From Mycobacterium uberis (GTDB lineage: Bacteria; Actinomycetota; Actinomycetes; Mycobacteriales; Mycobacteriaceae): a stretch of 64,000 bases of DNA. Below are positions 23,077 to 40,399 of the stretch, piece by piece. A model generated the notes under the pieces. That model made no database searches. It was given only the letters and a program-made list of their open reading frames with translations, and was not told the origin of the DNA. How positions within the stretch are numbered: the stretch's first letter is position 1; each line of letters opens with the position of its first letter. The translations under genes and the position numbers were made by a program. The stretch is from contig NZ_QAYL01000006.1 in the NCBI RefSeq assembly GCF_003408705.1, forward strand, positions 1-64,000, given 5' to 3'.

Positions 23077-23464
23077 TCATACGACCGCAAACGTCACAAG
23101 AATAAACTCAATAGCCGCACTGACCTGCATGCTGATACTCGCGTTCGAGGCCAGGATGGCGGCGCTGCCACTAAACCACTTGACCGCTGGCGTCATGCCA
23201 AGCATGCCGACCACGAAACGCTACTTGGAACGATCAGGCCATCCAACAAATCCCGGGAGTGACCCAGTAGTCGCGAAAGTGCGGTCGACTGGCCCTGGTG
23301 CAATAGCCCGACAGTTAAAGCGCTGATCGCTATTAGGATGCCGAACCGGCATTCAAGCAAATTACACATGGACCGTTGCCGCGAAAGCAACAGCAGCGCA
23401 ACGACAACACGCACCGGGTCGACCACCACGAGAAGTGCTGACAGCAAATACCATAACCATTAGC
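23077..23464 (-). pseudogene. GAP/Sap-like integral membrane protein, broken
   Basis: On the minus strand an N-terminal part reads 'ALLVVVDPVRVVVALLLLSR' followed by 'GILIAISALTVGLL', typical of the peptidoglycolipid addressing (GAP) family, whose members begin with 'DPVRI..LLLSRPRP'. After a frame change the end reads 'VVGMLGMTPAVKWFSGSAAI' and 'QVSAAIEFILVTFAVV', then TGA at 23077. The middle (roughly half of a normal GAP protein) is missing. The family is tied to glycopeptidolipid and related lipid export in other mycobacteria. Confidence 0.6.
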
Positions 23465-23759
23465 CAGACCACTTTACGCTACCGGTAAGCCTACTAGACA
23501 CAAAACACATAACTTAACACGTAAACTCACTATCCCAATTATTGAAACAGCCTCATAGTTTGGGAAGTTATCAGCATTGTAATCGATTGGTTCCCACAAA
23601 TATGGGATAATCTGAGGTAATTATGCGTACAAACACATAAAGATACTGGTGAGAGGGTTCTTTGACGAAGTCACCAGGCCACGGCCGACAGCATCAAGCC
23701 GGCATCACCGTACCTTGCACCGACCCATAGACAAGGCCAGTGTAGGGCACATGCGCATC

Positions 23760-24580
23760 AACGTTGGTAAACAACAACAGGAACCCGGCAACACCTCAGT
23801 CTTTGAACGAAGCAATACATCCAATAGGCTAAAGTGCCCGGCTTTCCAGGTTACGACGAGCGATCAAAGCCCACCTAGGGACAAGATCGCGGGCAAAACG
23901 CTACAGCAACGTAGACATGCAGCGATTGATCGTATCCATCCACTACCGCGAACTTTCCTCCGGCCCACGTCTAACCTCGGCACTAGATGTCCCTGTGCGC
24001 AACCATTTGCAGCGGAACGTCGACCAACATCGCCTCCTATACAGCAACACTAGTGCGGGGTTGGACGTCAGCGTACAGGAAATACCCTCCAGACCGCAGC
24101 ACGCACACCATCTCAACAAAAAGCACAAAGACTAAGGTAAGTAAGTCGATAATTAAGTCGAGGATTCGATAATGCCGACTGCATCGATAGATTTGTCGGC
24201 GCGAGGCATATCTTGGGCGTCTCCTCGCACGAAATCTAAGCCGGGCAAATGGTGACTTTTTTACAGAGGGTGACACCGGTTGAGTTAAAGTCCATTCCGA
24301 TAGAGGATGTCGAGTAGAAGGCGCATTAAGTATGCAGCTCCGCCGTCGTGATCGCAACCGAACTCCAGGACCTGTTGGCCATTGGTATCTGCCTGAGTAG
24401 CCGTGCGATGGTAGAGCTGGATAGAGCTCCTATTGGGCTCGTAGGAGGCAGCCAATTGCAAAGACATTGGCGAATCCTCCTCGCAACCGAAGTTGAGGAA
24501 GATATCGTCCACACCAAGTCAGTAGATGATGAGCGGATAAACTCGCTTCTAATGTAGCTTCTGATGGACCTACTTCCAGT
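23760..24580 (-). pseudogene. SAM-dependent lipid methyltransferase (Rv2952/Rv1523-like), broken
   Basis: The minus strand reads '[16 protein letters not shown]' and '[20 protein letters not shown]' (a degraded SAM motif I; the family norm is 'VLEVSCGHGGGASYL'). Later, in other frames, it reads 'FVRGDAQDMPRADKSIDAV' and 'VCVLRSGGYFLYADVQPR' (motif near 'VLRPGGYFLYADLRP'), with a possible C-terminus near 23780. The closest families known to me methylate phthiocerol/PGL or glycopeptidolipid products. Multiple frameshifts. It is not at this place in M. tuberculosis. Confidence 0.7.
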
Positions 24581-24679
24581 TAGAGCACGCTTTGCAGCAT
24601 ACGGTCCTTACGTGGCATGCCGGAAGCATGGTATAGTAGCAAACTGTTTCTGCCGTCTAGCTCAGCCTATTACCGCTGC

Positions 24680-25250
24680 AAGATACTACATAGCTCCAAA
24701 GCCAGCCGCAACACCATGTCGGAGAACACCGCGTCCGTATCAACGTCATCCATGACGCTGATCATTTCCAACAGCACGAACCCGTGCAGTGCTGGCCAGA
24801 GTCTTAACGCTGCATAGTAAAGCTTCCTCACCGTCGAGGCCGTAGTAAAGACAACACCGCGATCAACCGGTGCGGCCATACCCCTCGTCGCAGCGGTGTA
24901 TTCGGGCTCTTCTCCGCCAAGCGGCATCTGGGGTGAACGCCGAATACCAACCGGGGTGGTGGTGAGCACAGCTACGACATGCGCAAAGCCATGACCAGCA
25001 CTGCATCATCACGGGCACAACCCTCGTCAACCCTGCTCAGCATTGTGATGATGTCGTCGATGACTCGAATCCACACGGTGCGATACAAATCCTCCACGCT
25101 ATTAACATGAGTATACCGCGACGGCCCCTTGGTGCCCAGTTAGATCGCCAATGCATTGATGGTCAGCAAGTCCCAGCCCTCCCGGTCCAGGAAGGTCAGT
25201 GCGTCATCGATTTCGGTGCACTTCGGATTCAACTAAAAACTCTAGTTGAC
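24680..25250 (-). pseudogene. TetR-family regulator at the Rv0681 position, broken
   Basis: The N-terminal helix-turn-helix reads 'FLDREGWDLLTINALAI', then a stop, then 'LGTKGPSRYTHVNSVEDLYR', the normal TetR HTH order. The ligand domain is in another frame: 'KLYYAALRLWPALHGFVLLE' and 'MDDVDTDAVFSDMVLRLALE'. In M. tuberculosis the TetR gene Rv0681 lies between rpsL and Rv0680c, exactly as here. An internal TAA/TAG and a frame shift make it non-functional. Confidence 0.82.
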
Positions 25251-25363
25251 TAGTTCATCAATAGAGCCGCGACCGGCGCAAAGTGGCGGCACCCGGCCAA
25301 CGAGCGGGCAAATGCACGTAAGCTCAGTTCAGCAGACACCCTCCACAGCGAAGGGGGCCCACC

Positions 25364-25741
25364 GTGAAGTGGACAACTGTCGCCAGGTCGCTAGCTACCT
25401 GCGTCATGGCGATCGCCACCATTCCTGCTGCTCGACCACCATGCGCACACGCCAAAAACGGCGACACCCATGTCACCGGTGAGGGCATCAAGCAGACTTT
25501 GGACTGCAATGAGTCTACCTTGATGGTCAATGGCACGGCTAATTTCGTCACCGCGAAAGGAACCTGCTGGGCGGTTACGTTGATGGGCTCGTCCAACACC
25601 GTGATCGCCGAGACCGTGCTCAACGACATCACCGTCTACGGCTGGGACCAGACGGTGTTTTTCCACAACGGCGAACCGTTCATCAAGGACCGCGGTCGCG
25701 AACTGGGCATGGTCAACCGACTGCAGCGGGTACCCAGCTGA
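25364..25741 (+). CDS. secreted small protein, Rv0680c-like
   Basis: A 125-residue protein starting with GTG at 25364, with an N-terminal signal-like segment ('SLATCVMAIATIPAARPP'). The mature part has the DUF3060-like repeat rhythm 'LDCNESTLMVNGTANFVTAK' and 'VTLMGSSNTVIAETVLNDIT', including NG/N turns. It corresponds to Rv0680c, annotated as a conserved probable membrane protein. It is intact, with an upstream AAGGGGG. It lies 58 bases before the DUF3060 lipoprotein gene, suggesting a two-gene unit. Its role is unknown. Confidence 0.85.
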   Translation: MKWTTVARSLATCVMAIATIPAARPPCAHAKNGDTHVTGEGIKQTLDCNESTLMVNGTANFVTAKGTCWAVTLMGSSNTVIAETVLNDITVYGWDQTVFFHNGEPFIKDRGRELGMVNRLQRVPS

Positions 25742-25799
25742 TTCATCACCATGTCGACACCGACCAACACCAACGCCTAGCCCACGGAATCGAGGAACA

Positions 25800-26294
25800 A
25801 TGCACGCCCGTATCAATAGCTTATCCGGGCTGGCCATGCTGGCCTTGGCGCTGGCGATCGTACCGACAACTTTCGGACTGACCAGCTGCAACTCCACAGC
25901 AAACCCGCCACTAACTGGCCTTTCGACGAAAACCACGAGCAACGCAATAACCACAACGAGCGTCGGAGCCGCACCGACGACAGGGACGACTGGTGGACCC
26001 ACCACCGCTTCAGTGGAGATCGGCAACACCATTAACTACGGATCTCTTGGAACCACGATCACGTTCGACTGCGGGGATGGCAAATCATTGAACGTGGCCG
26101 GCTCAAGCAACACGCTGACCGTCAACGGCACCTGCGCAACGGTGACCATCGGCGGCGCAAATAACAAGATCATCTTCGACAAGATCGATCAACACCTAAG
26201 CGTGCTGGGGCTCGACAACACCATCACATATAAAAACGGTGACCCGAAGGTAGACAACATCGGCGCGGGCAACACCATCCACAAGGGCGAATGA
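25800..26294 (+). CDS. threonine-rich lipoprotein with DUF3060 domain, Rv0679c-like
   Basis: A 164-residue protein. The signal peptide ends in a lipobox 'LTSCNS' (Cys near residue 30), so it is predicted to be lipid-anchored in the membrane facing the wall. A Thr-rich linker ('TTSNAITTTSVG') precedes a DUF3060 beta-repeat domain: 'GSSNTLTVNGTCATVTIGGA' and 'LSVLGLDNTITYKNGDPKVD'. It corresponds to Rv0679c. It is intact although its genomic neighbourhood is decayed, which argues for selection. The downstream genes found in M. tuberculosis (Rv0678, mmpS5, mmpL5) are absent; the echA5 remnant begins at once. Confidence 0.88.
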   Translation: MHARINSLSGLAMLALALAIVPTTFGLTSCNSTANPPLTGLSTKTTSNAITTTSVGAAPTTGTTGGPTTASVEIGNTINYGSLGTTITFDCGDGKSLNVAGSSNTLTVNGTCATVTIGGANNKIIFDKIDQHLSVLGLDNTITYKNGDPKVDNIGAGNTIHKGE

Positions 26295-26299
26295 CCCGC

Positions 26300-27085
26300 T
26301 CGCTCACCTCAGGACCCGTCCTGAACGCCATACCGGCCGTGGCCGGCGCCCGTGGTGAACCGTCTGGCACCTTCAGCGGCCTCCGCCGCGACGCGCGAGA
26401 TGCTGGTAAACTCGAAGTCAAACGCTGTAGATTCTGGAATCCCCCATTGATGCAGCGCCGACAAACGATCCGATCGCATACATTGCTGTGGAGCATGGCC
26501 AGTTGAGCCGCCAGTTCCTCAGGCTGCTTGCCTAGCTTGACCCTTGAGTATGACACGATTGGCCAAGTCGATCGCTAACGCTTCGTTGGCTGCCACCGCG
26601 CGGCCGTTGAGAAGCATGTCCATCGCCCAGCTCTGCCCGATTAACCGGGGCAGCCGCACAGTACCGCCATCAATGAGCGGCACTCCCCACCGCCGGCAAA
26701 ACACCCCGAACACAGCGTCTTCCTCGGCTACCCGCAAATCACACCACACGGCTAACTCCAGACCCCCAGCAACGGCGTAGCCGCTCACTGCAGCAATCAC
26801 CGGTTTGGACAACAGCAGCCTCGAGGGTCCCATCGACCCGAGCCCTTTCGGATGCACGGCATTAGCTTCAGAAGTACCGAAGTCCTTCAAATCGACTCCT
26901 GCGCAAAAGGTTCCGCCATCTTCCCATAACACGGCGACCGATGTGGTGTCGTAGCTGTCAAATTCCTCGAACGCAGCACAGAGGGCGGCCGCCGTCGGGC
27001 CGTTTACGGCGTTGCGCGCCGCCGGCCGGTTGAGGAGCACTGTGGTCACCGGGCCTTTGCGCTCGACACGTACCGGATTAGTCAT
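26300..27085 (-). pseudogene. echA5: enoyl-CoA hydratase echA5, broken
   Basis: A crotonase-fold enzyme of fatty-acid beta-oxidation. From ATG 27085 an open frame covers about 188 residues: 'VTTVLLNRPAARNAVNGPTA', 'GGTFCAGVDLKDFGTSE', 'KPVIAAVSGYAVAGGLELAV' (oxyanion hole) and 'RRWGVPLIDGGTVRLP'. It then breaks at about 26520-26556. The C-terminus continues in other frames ('EELAAQLAML', later 'LSALHQWGIPESTAFDFEF'). At least two frameshifts remove the C-terminal helical domain needed for trimer packing, so I call it a pseudogene, although the first 188 residues could still be made. Confidence 0.85.
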
Positions 27086-27099
27086 GCCGCCTCCGTGAA

Positions 27100-27590
27100 C
27101 TGAGTTGTTTCGCTTCGCCCTGCCAGCTCAGTGGCGAAGTCGTCAATAGGCGTCACGCAGCTGAACGCCTGACCAATCAGTGGGCAGCAGTATCGAGTCA
27201 GTAAGCAAGTGGCTTACCATGCGCAAGCATTAAGTATCCGCACCCGGACCGCAACCTCGGGATCCAAGTCCAGGCCGAGGTTGTACAGTCGCATCTATAC
27301 CCCTTTACTGAATTCGCTGAGACGCTTGTTGTACATGGCATTTTGCAACACTGACCGGCTGTGAGCATCGGTGCCCACGCTGGTTACAGTCAACACCCAT
27401 GCCACGGCCCCGCATCCCTGGGAGCATCGCGTCGTCCTGGCAGCGGTGGGTTATCAGCAAACGACCAGAGAGCCGATAGCCGTCAGTCGACCAAATTAAG
27501 TCGCCTGCAATAACCATACGGGTCAGGACGACCCAAAGCACAAGCTCGTCGATACCGAAATCAACGTTAAGCCTGATCAATCAGCTAGGA
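27100..27590 (-). pseudogene. PaaX-like regulator (Rv0674 position), deleted and broken
   Basis: The minus strand reads 'LIRLNVDFGIDELVLWVVLT' and 'RMVIAGDLIWSTDGYRLSGR', the winged-helix N-terminal region of a PaaX-type protein, then 'QDDAMLPGMRG'. It then breaks. A fragment near 27110-27200 ('MVSHLLTDS', 'LLPTDWSGVQLRDAY') matches the C-terminal end. The middle is mostly gone. It originally sat between echA5 and echA4. Confidence 0.7.
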
Positions 27591-27649
27591 GTAGTCCACG
27601 CAGTATGAGCACTGCACAACACACTGAGCGCCGCTGATCAGCGCAATCA

Positions 27650-28599
27650 TATCCAGCATAAATACACCTGCGAAACCTGGTGACCGTAGTCACCAAACGG
27701 CTCGTCGCGATTTCGCATCGTATCTCAAAATCATACTCGATTGCGTCGGCAACGAAGGCGCGCTCCCTAAGCGTGTGTTACGCGACTCCGTCGAAAACGG
27801 TACTGACGATCCTGCTGGTAACCACACCTTGTTTCAGCAGAGCGGAATTGAACGTGAGTTTGACCATGCTCAACTGGTTGATCGGCATCACGACGATACG
27901 AACCACCAGCCGTTCGGTGCGCTCGTCGAAATCCTACGGATCCGACGCTTCGACCGCCAGATCCCACTCCGTGGCTTGCACACCAGTGATGCAATCACCA
28001 TTGAACAGAAGACGTTTGGCGCGCTGGTAACCTAGACGATGAACCCACAGGCCGACAGCGGAAACTCCCATATCCACGTCGGTGGGTAGCCAATTTTGGT
28101 ATCGGCAGCGGTTATAACCTGGTCAGCGTGCACCTCGATGTCGGTACTGCCGGCCACGCAGTAACCGTGGGTCTTAACAATCGTCGGCTTGTCGGCATAT
28201 AGCAAGCTAGAGAACCCTTACACGAACCAACTCCATCATTTGGTAGTCGATCGTCAGGTCCCACAGTTGGTTCGCGAAGTGGTTGATAGCCTAGATCTTG
28301 CTATCCAGCACGGCACTTTTGTAAGCACTATCGCTGTCCGCCGACGACTGTCCCTTGGCGTAGGCGGACAAGTCGAAGCCGGCGCACAAGTCCTCGCCAC
28401 GGCCGGATATCAGAATGACATGCACGTTCGGGTCCACGTCGGCACCGTCCACCAAAGCGAACGATTTCAGCGGCGTATCGGCAACCATCGCGTCGCCACT
28501 CTCCGGCCGATTGAAGGTTATCAGCCCAACCCGGTCGGCAGCCTCGTAAGTCATGGTTTTCAGGTCGTCGAAGTCTATTGGCCTGGTTGCGTGGATCAT
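27650..28599 (-). pseudogene. echA4: enoyl-CoA hydratase echA4, broken
   Basis: An N-terminal crotonase part is readable from ATG 28599: 'HATRPIDFDDLKTMTYEAAD', 'VGLITFNRPESGDAM', 'VHVILISGRGEDLCAGFDLS'. It breaks after 'AYAKGQSSA'. Downstream, other frames carry 'VDYQMMELVRV'-like and 'KIVKTHGYCVAGSTDI' fragments (about 28160-28250). The C-terminus has decayed to about 27660. Several stops and frame changes. It belongs to the same dead fatty-acid cluster as fadE8 and echA5. Confidence 0.83.
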
Positions 28600-28684
28600 T
28601 GGCGCCGCTCTCCTCCACAAGCGGAAGGTGCCCTCACTTCATTGCTTCTCTCTGCATTGTCATCGGCGCAAGTTATCGTGATCA

Positions 28685-30048
28685 TCAACCTTTTGCCAAG
28701 ACATGTTTGAGGATAGATGTTAAATCCGGCCAAATCGGCAGTGCGCCGAACGCCCCGCTCCACTGACCGTCAAGCTGGGTAGCCAAAAACGCCTCGGCAA
28801 CGACAGGATGCCCGTACCACACCAGCAGTGACCCCTGCAACGCCAGGCAGATGCCCTCAGCAACCTCGCGAGCGCGGTACTATAGAGTTTCAACGTCAGC
28901 CAGTTGTGGCGACAACCTCTTAACCTGGACGTCCAGCCGAGGATCCTGACTTACGGATCCAGCCAATTCACCGTGTAGCACCTCGACCCGAATGTGTCGA
29001 GGTGCTACCCTACGGGAGGTATTTAGTGCGCCGACGTTGCCTGAACCCTCCTAAATGCCAACCAGCATCGCCTCGCAATACAGTCGCTGTATCCCGAAAT
29101 CTTCCACGTATCCGTTGCCGTCCAAACATTCCAGCGTTTCGCTAGAACGCAGGGTGAGGCAGCTTACACATCTAATAGCCATACCGAGGCGACGCAATAG
29201 CACATCTGCCTCGTTTTCGTGCACCGCCTTGTCGGTAAATACCGACCATCCGTATCGCTGCCATTGTAGCAGCTTCAACCTCGACGGCCAGGTCGTCAGC
29301 ACGGCGCGTATCAATGACTGATCAACCAGTTTAAGCACCGAATGCCTTTAGATGCTGGGCGTGATGGATAGCGTGGATCAGGCCAGTGCACACATTGTTA
29401 GTGCTGGCCAGCGCTGCAGGCTAACCGGGTGAGGTTAACAATCTGGATCCTGGTCTGGCCCCCGCGTCCCTCTTGACCGACCAACCAGGCAGTGGCACCG
29501 TCGTATTCAACTGCACTCGAGGCGTTGGCATAGCTACCGAGCTTGTCCTTGAATTCGCTTCAAAAACACCCAACTGGGTGCCATCGGGGAGCATCCACAG
29601 CAACATAAAACACGACAATCCGACTGGTGCCCTGCGCAAGCGCCAGGAAAATGTCGCACATTGGCATCGAGGTGAACCCACTTGTATCCCCTAAAGCTGT
29701 ACATGCTATCGCCGTTTGCAGTCGCCCAGGTAAGGCCGGCGCGGCGTGTATACCGTGGGAAATCGCCGTACGCATCAGCTCGCGGTAGGCCAGGTCGTAT
29801 TCCACCTCATCGGCATGGCACGTAGCCCTATCGGTGGTGGGTATGCAGGACAGGCCAGTTGTGGTCGGCAAACTCGCCCCAATACTGGGCTTCCCGTTTG
29901 GCAGAATCCACCCTAACCTACATTTACCTTCTCAAGGCCCTATTGACCACCCTCGCCGATTAGGGTCTCGATTAGCGCTGAGGCAATCGTCAGTCCACAG
30001 TCTGTCGGCAGAAAAACCTGGTTGATGACTACAATCTGTGTCTGACAT
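28685..30048 (-). pseudogene. fadE8: acyl-CoA dehydrogenase fadE8, broken
   Basis: A remnant of the AidB/FadE-type acyl-CoA dehydrogenase. From ATG 30048 ('MSDTDCSHQ') pieces appear in changing frames: 'VEYDLAYRELMRTAISHGIH' (about 29790), 'FTSMPMCDIFLALAQG' (about 29640), 'SSVEYDGATAWLVG'-type sequence (about 29490), 'ALECLDGNGYVEDFGIQRLY' (about 29100), and a C-terminus 'CLALQGSLLVWYGHPVVAEA' with TGA at 28685. Internal deletions and stops make it non-functional. The lpqP gene that follows in M. tuberculosis is not recognisable between this remnant and endonuclease IV. Confidence 0.87.
28975..29008. repeat. perfect 13-bp inverted repeat inside the fadE8 remnant
   Basis: Left arm 28975-28987 (GTAGCACCTCGAC) and right arm 28996-29008 (its exact reverse complement), with an 8-base centre. 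It lies within sequence that still aligns with the FadE8 C-terminal part ('VAPRHIRVEVLHGEL' on the minus strand), so it is not an inserted element. No T tract follows on either strand. Confidence 0.9.
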
Positions 30049-30175
30049 GCAACTAACATTACATTTCTTCGACAATTGCACAAGACATATACCACTCGTA
30101 CCGGAATGCTTGGCGGAGAGAGCCAATAGTGCGCGCCAACGTGTACGATGAAACGCTGCCGCCACGCAACAAGCT

Positions 30176-30934
30176 TTAGCCACTGGTCTTTTCTCGCAAG
30201 AACGCGATGTCGTCTTTACGGCCTTCCTCGGCGGTTTCGCAGATCACCGGCACACCCGCTGCTTTGACGACTGCTACAAGCAATCTGACATCGATCTGGC
30301 CACTACCCAAGTTGGCGTGACGATCGCGACCCGAGCCCGCTTCATCCTTGGAATCATTACAGTGCACCAGGTCAATCCGGCCGGTGATGGCCTTGATGCG
30401 ATCCACGGCATGGATCAGCCCCTCGCCAGCCGCCCATGCGTGACAGGTGTCCAGACAGAAACCAATCCCCGTATAGCCGATGGCATCCCAGAGTCGGGCA
30501 ATAGTATCAAATCGGCGAGCCATCGCGTGGTCACCGCCGGCTGTGTTTTCAATATACACTGGAACGTCAGTTTGCAGTTGGTCGAGTGCTTTACGCCAGC
30601 GTTGGAAACCATCCTTGAAGTCATTGTCGTCGGCGGCGTGCCCACCGTGCACGATCACAGCAGCAGCACCAATATCGGCGGCCGCATCGCAAGTCTGCTG
30701 CAGGATTTTCCGCGATGGGATCCGCACGCGGTTATTCGCTGACGCGACGTTGATCAAGTAGGGAGCGTGCACATACACCGGCAGAGCCGCAGCTTTCAAC
30801 ACAGCAGCATCGCTACGCGGCTTGGGCGCCTTCCAGCTCTGCGGATTACCGAGGAAAATCTGCACTACGTCAGCACCTTCGGCCTCCGCTGCGGCAAGCG
30901 GATCGGTTGGGCTGACATGCGAACCGATAAACAC
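30176..30934 (-). CDS. nfo: endonuclease IV (AP endonuclease)
   Basis: A zinc-dependent AP endonuclease of base excision repair (called end in M. tuberculosis). The TIM-barrel metal-binding motifs are present in order: 'IGSHVSP' (His), '[15 protein letters not shown]' (His), 'VIVHGGHA' (His), 'VYIENTAGG' (Glu), '[14 protein letters not shown]' (Asp, His), '[20 protein letters not shown]' (His, Asp, His), '[11 protein letters not shown]' (Glu). The start at GTG 30934 ('[11 protein letters not shown]') follows the family; the frame is open 27 bases further up. It is about 252 residues and intact, just downstream of rpoC. Confidence 0.95.
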   Translation of the reverse strand: MFIGSHVSPTDPLAAAEAEGADVVQIFLGNPQSWKAPKPRSDAAVLKAAALPVYVHAPYLINVASANNRVRIPSRKILQQTCDAAADIGAAAVIVHGGHAADDNDFKDGFQRWRKALDQLQTDVPVYIENTAGGDHAMARRFDTIARLWDAIGYTGIGFCLDTCHAWAAGEGLIHAVDRIKAITGRIDLVHCNDSKDEAGSGRDRHANLGSGQIDVRLLVAVVKAAGVPVICETAEEGRKDDIAFLREKTSG

Positions 30935-31248
30935 GCCACCCAGCTTAGCGAGGGATACCAACGTCCAGCGATGCCGTCAAGATGTGACCACAGCTGTCTC
31001 ATCTGCTACGGGAACAATCTCAGCGCTCACACCGCAGAGAAGCAAGCCGCCCCTGCCTGCTTCTGGGACGTCGTGCACGTTCACCCGTCTGCAACAAGCA
31101 GGCAACCAATAGCCAATTTGCGAATTCAATATTACCGGCACTATTAGATTCGCAAATCGACTGGCGGTTTCCGACTGGTGCTGAGGTGACAGATACGGGG
31201 ACACAACGCAAGAGCTCCGGGCCAAACCTGAGGCTCTTGCGTTACCGA
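30935..31248 (-). other. rpoC-nfo intergenic region
   Basis: No gene is visible in 313 bases. It includes the inverted repeat that ends rpoC (31205-31243) and presumably the nfo promoter. In M. tuberculosis a ceramidase gene (Rv0669c) occupies this place; no trace is readable. Confidence 0.6.
31205..31243 (-). terminator. hairpin downstream of rpoC
   Basis: Inverted repeat with 11-bp arms: AACGCAAGAGC at 31205-31215 and its reverse complement at 31233-31243, loop of 17 bases. It lies 6 bases after the rpoC stop on the minus strand. No poly-T tract follows (TTGTGTCCCC), as is common for mycobacterial terminators. Confidence 0.7.
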
Positions 31249-39226
<7,978 letters not shown>

Positions 39227-40297
39227 TTAACCGTCGAATTCATGTGCCTGGTACTTGTGTGTGCCCTCGAGATCATCAAGGATCGCCGCCTGGGCGCCCT
39301 TGGGCAGGGTGTGCAACATCGCGCGCACCCGGGCTTGGCGACGCGCGATCGCTTTGCGCTCCGGCATACCCGGCGTCGCGGTGATCTGTGGTGGCACACC
39401 CTCGATTTCCTCGGTGCCACCCGCGTGGTGACCCGCCTCAAGCAAGGCCGCCTCTTCGGCCATGGTGGCCTCGTCCTTCTCCTCGGACATCCCGATCGGC
39501 CCGATACGGCGGCCGTTAAGGAATTGCCGCACAACCGGCTCATCGCTGGTGAGCAGCACCTCACGGGGGCCGAACATTACCAGATGCTTGCGGAACAACA
39601 TGCCCATGTTGTCGGGCACCGTTCGAGCGATGTTGATGTTGTGCGTCACGATCAGGATGGTCGCATCAATCTGGGCGTTAATGTCCATGATCAACTGGCT
39701 CAGGTAGGCGGTACGGACCGGGTCCAAACCCGAGTCGGGCTCGTCGCACAGAATGATCTGCGGGTCGAGAACCAAGGCGCGCGCTAGACCGGCCCGCTTG
39801 CGCATACCGCCGGAGATCTCGCCGGGGAACTTCTTCTCGTCCCCACCGAGACCAACCATCTGCAGCTTCTCCATGACGATGTCACGGATCTCGCTTTCCT
39901 TTTTCTTGGTGTGCTCACGCAACGGAAACGCGGTGTTGTCGAAGAGGTTCATTGAGCCGAACAACGCGCCGTCCTGGAATAGCACACCGAACAGTGTGCG
40001 GATCTCGTAGAGTTCCTTGGCCGAGCATTCGATGATGTCAGTGCCATCGATGAAGATCGAGCCGCGTTCCGGCCGCAGTAGCCCAATGAGAGACTTCAAG
40101 AACACGGATTTGCCGGTACCCGACGGCCCGAGCAACACACTGATCTCTCCGGCGGGGATTTCAAGCGTGACGTCTTCCCAAATCCTCGAGGATCTAAAGG
40201 ACTTGGTTAGCCCCTTCACCTCGATCGCAACGCCCATGGGAATCCTTCCGTCGCTGGTAAATGGCTGCCACCTGCCCTTTTGTGTGGTACAAGTCAC
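39227..40297 (-). CDS. mceG: Mce-transporter ATPase MceG (Mkl)
   Basis: The ATP-binding subunit that powers Mce lipid (cholesterol and fatty-acid) importers. ABC motifs are all present: Walker A 'GPSGTGKS' (about residues 57-64), Q-loop 'FGVLFQDGALFGSMN', signature 'ISGGMRKRAGLARAL', Walker B 'IILCDEPDSGLDP' and H-loop 'ILIVTHN'. The long C-terminal tail ('EEKDEATMAEEAALLEAGHH' onward) is Mkl-specific. The start is uncertain: GTG 40297 keeps the segment 'GRWQP' that I recall as conserved in M. tuberculosis; ATG 40321 and ATG 40237 ('MGVAIEVKG') are alternatives. It is intact. No mce operon lies in the window. Confidence 0.95.
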   Translation of the reverse strand: MTCTTQKGRWQPFTSDGRIPMGVAIEVKGLTKSFRSSRIWEDVTLEIPAGEISVLLGPSGTGKSVFLKSLIGLLRPERGSIFIDGTDIIECSAKELYEIRTLFGVLFQDGALFGSMNLFDNTAFPLREHTKKKESEIRDIVMEKLQMVGLGGDEKKFPGEISGGMRKRAGLARALVLDPQIILCDEPDSGLDPVRTAYLSQLIMDINAQIDATILIVTHNINIARTVPDNMGMLFRKHLVMFGPREVLLTSDEPVVRQFLNGRRIGPIGMSEEKDEATMAEEAALLEAGHHAGGTEEIEGVPPQITATPGMPERKAIARRQARVRAMLHTLPKGAQAAILDDLEGTHKYQAHEFDG

Positions 40298-40399
40298 TGT
40301 AGCGCACGCCTGAGGCGGCATATCACGGTTGCACAGCGCCACGAAAAAGCGATGCAGCCAAATTTACCCCGGCAACGCCGGGAAGACCGTAGCAGCGCC

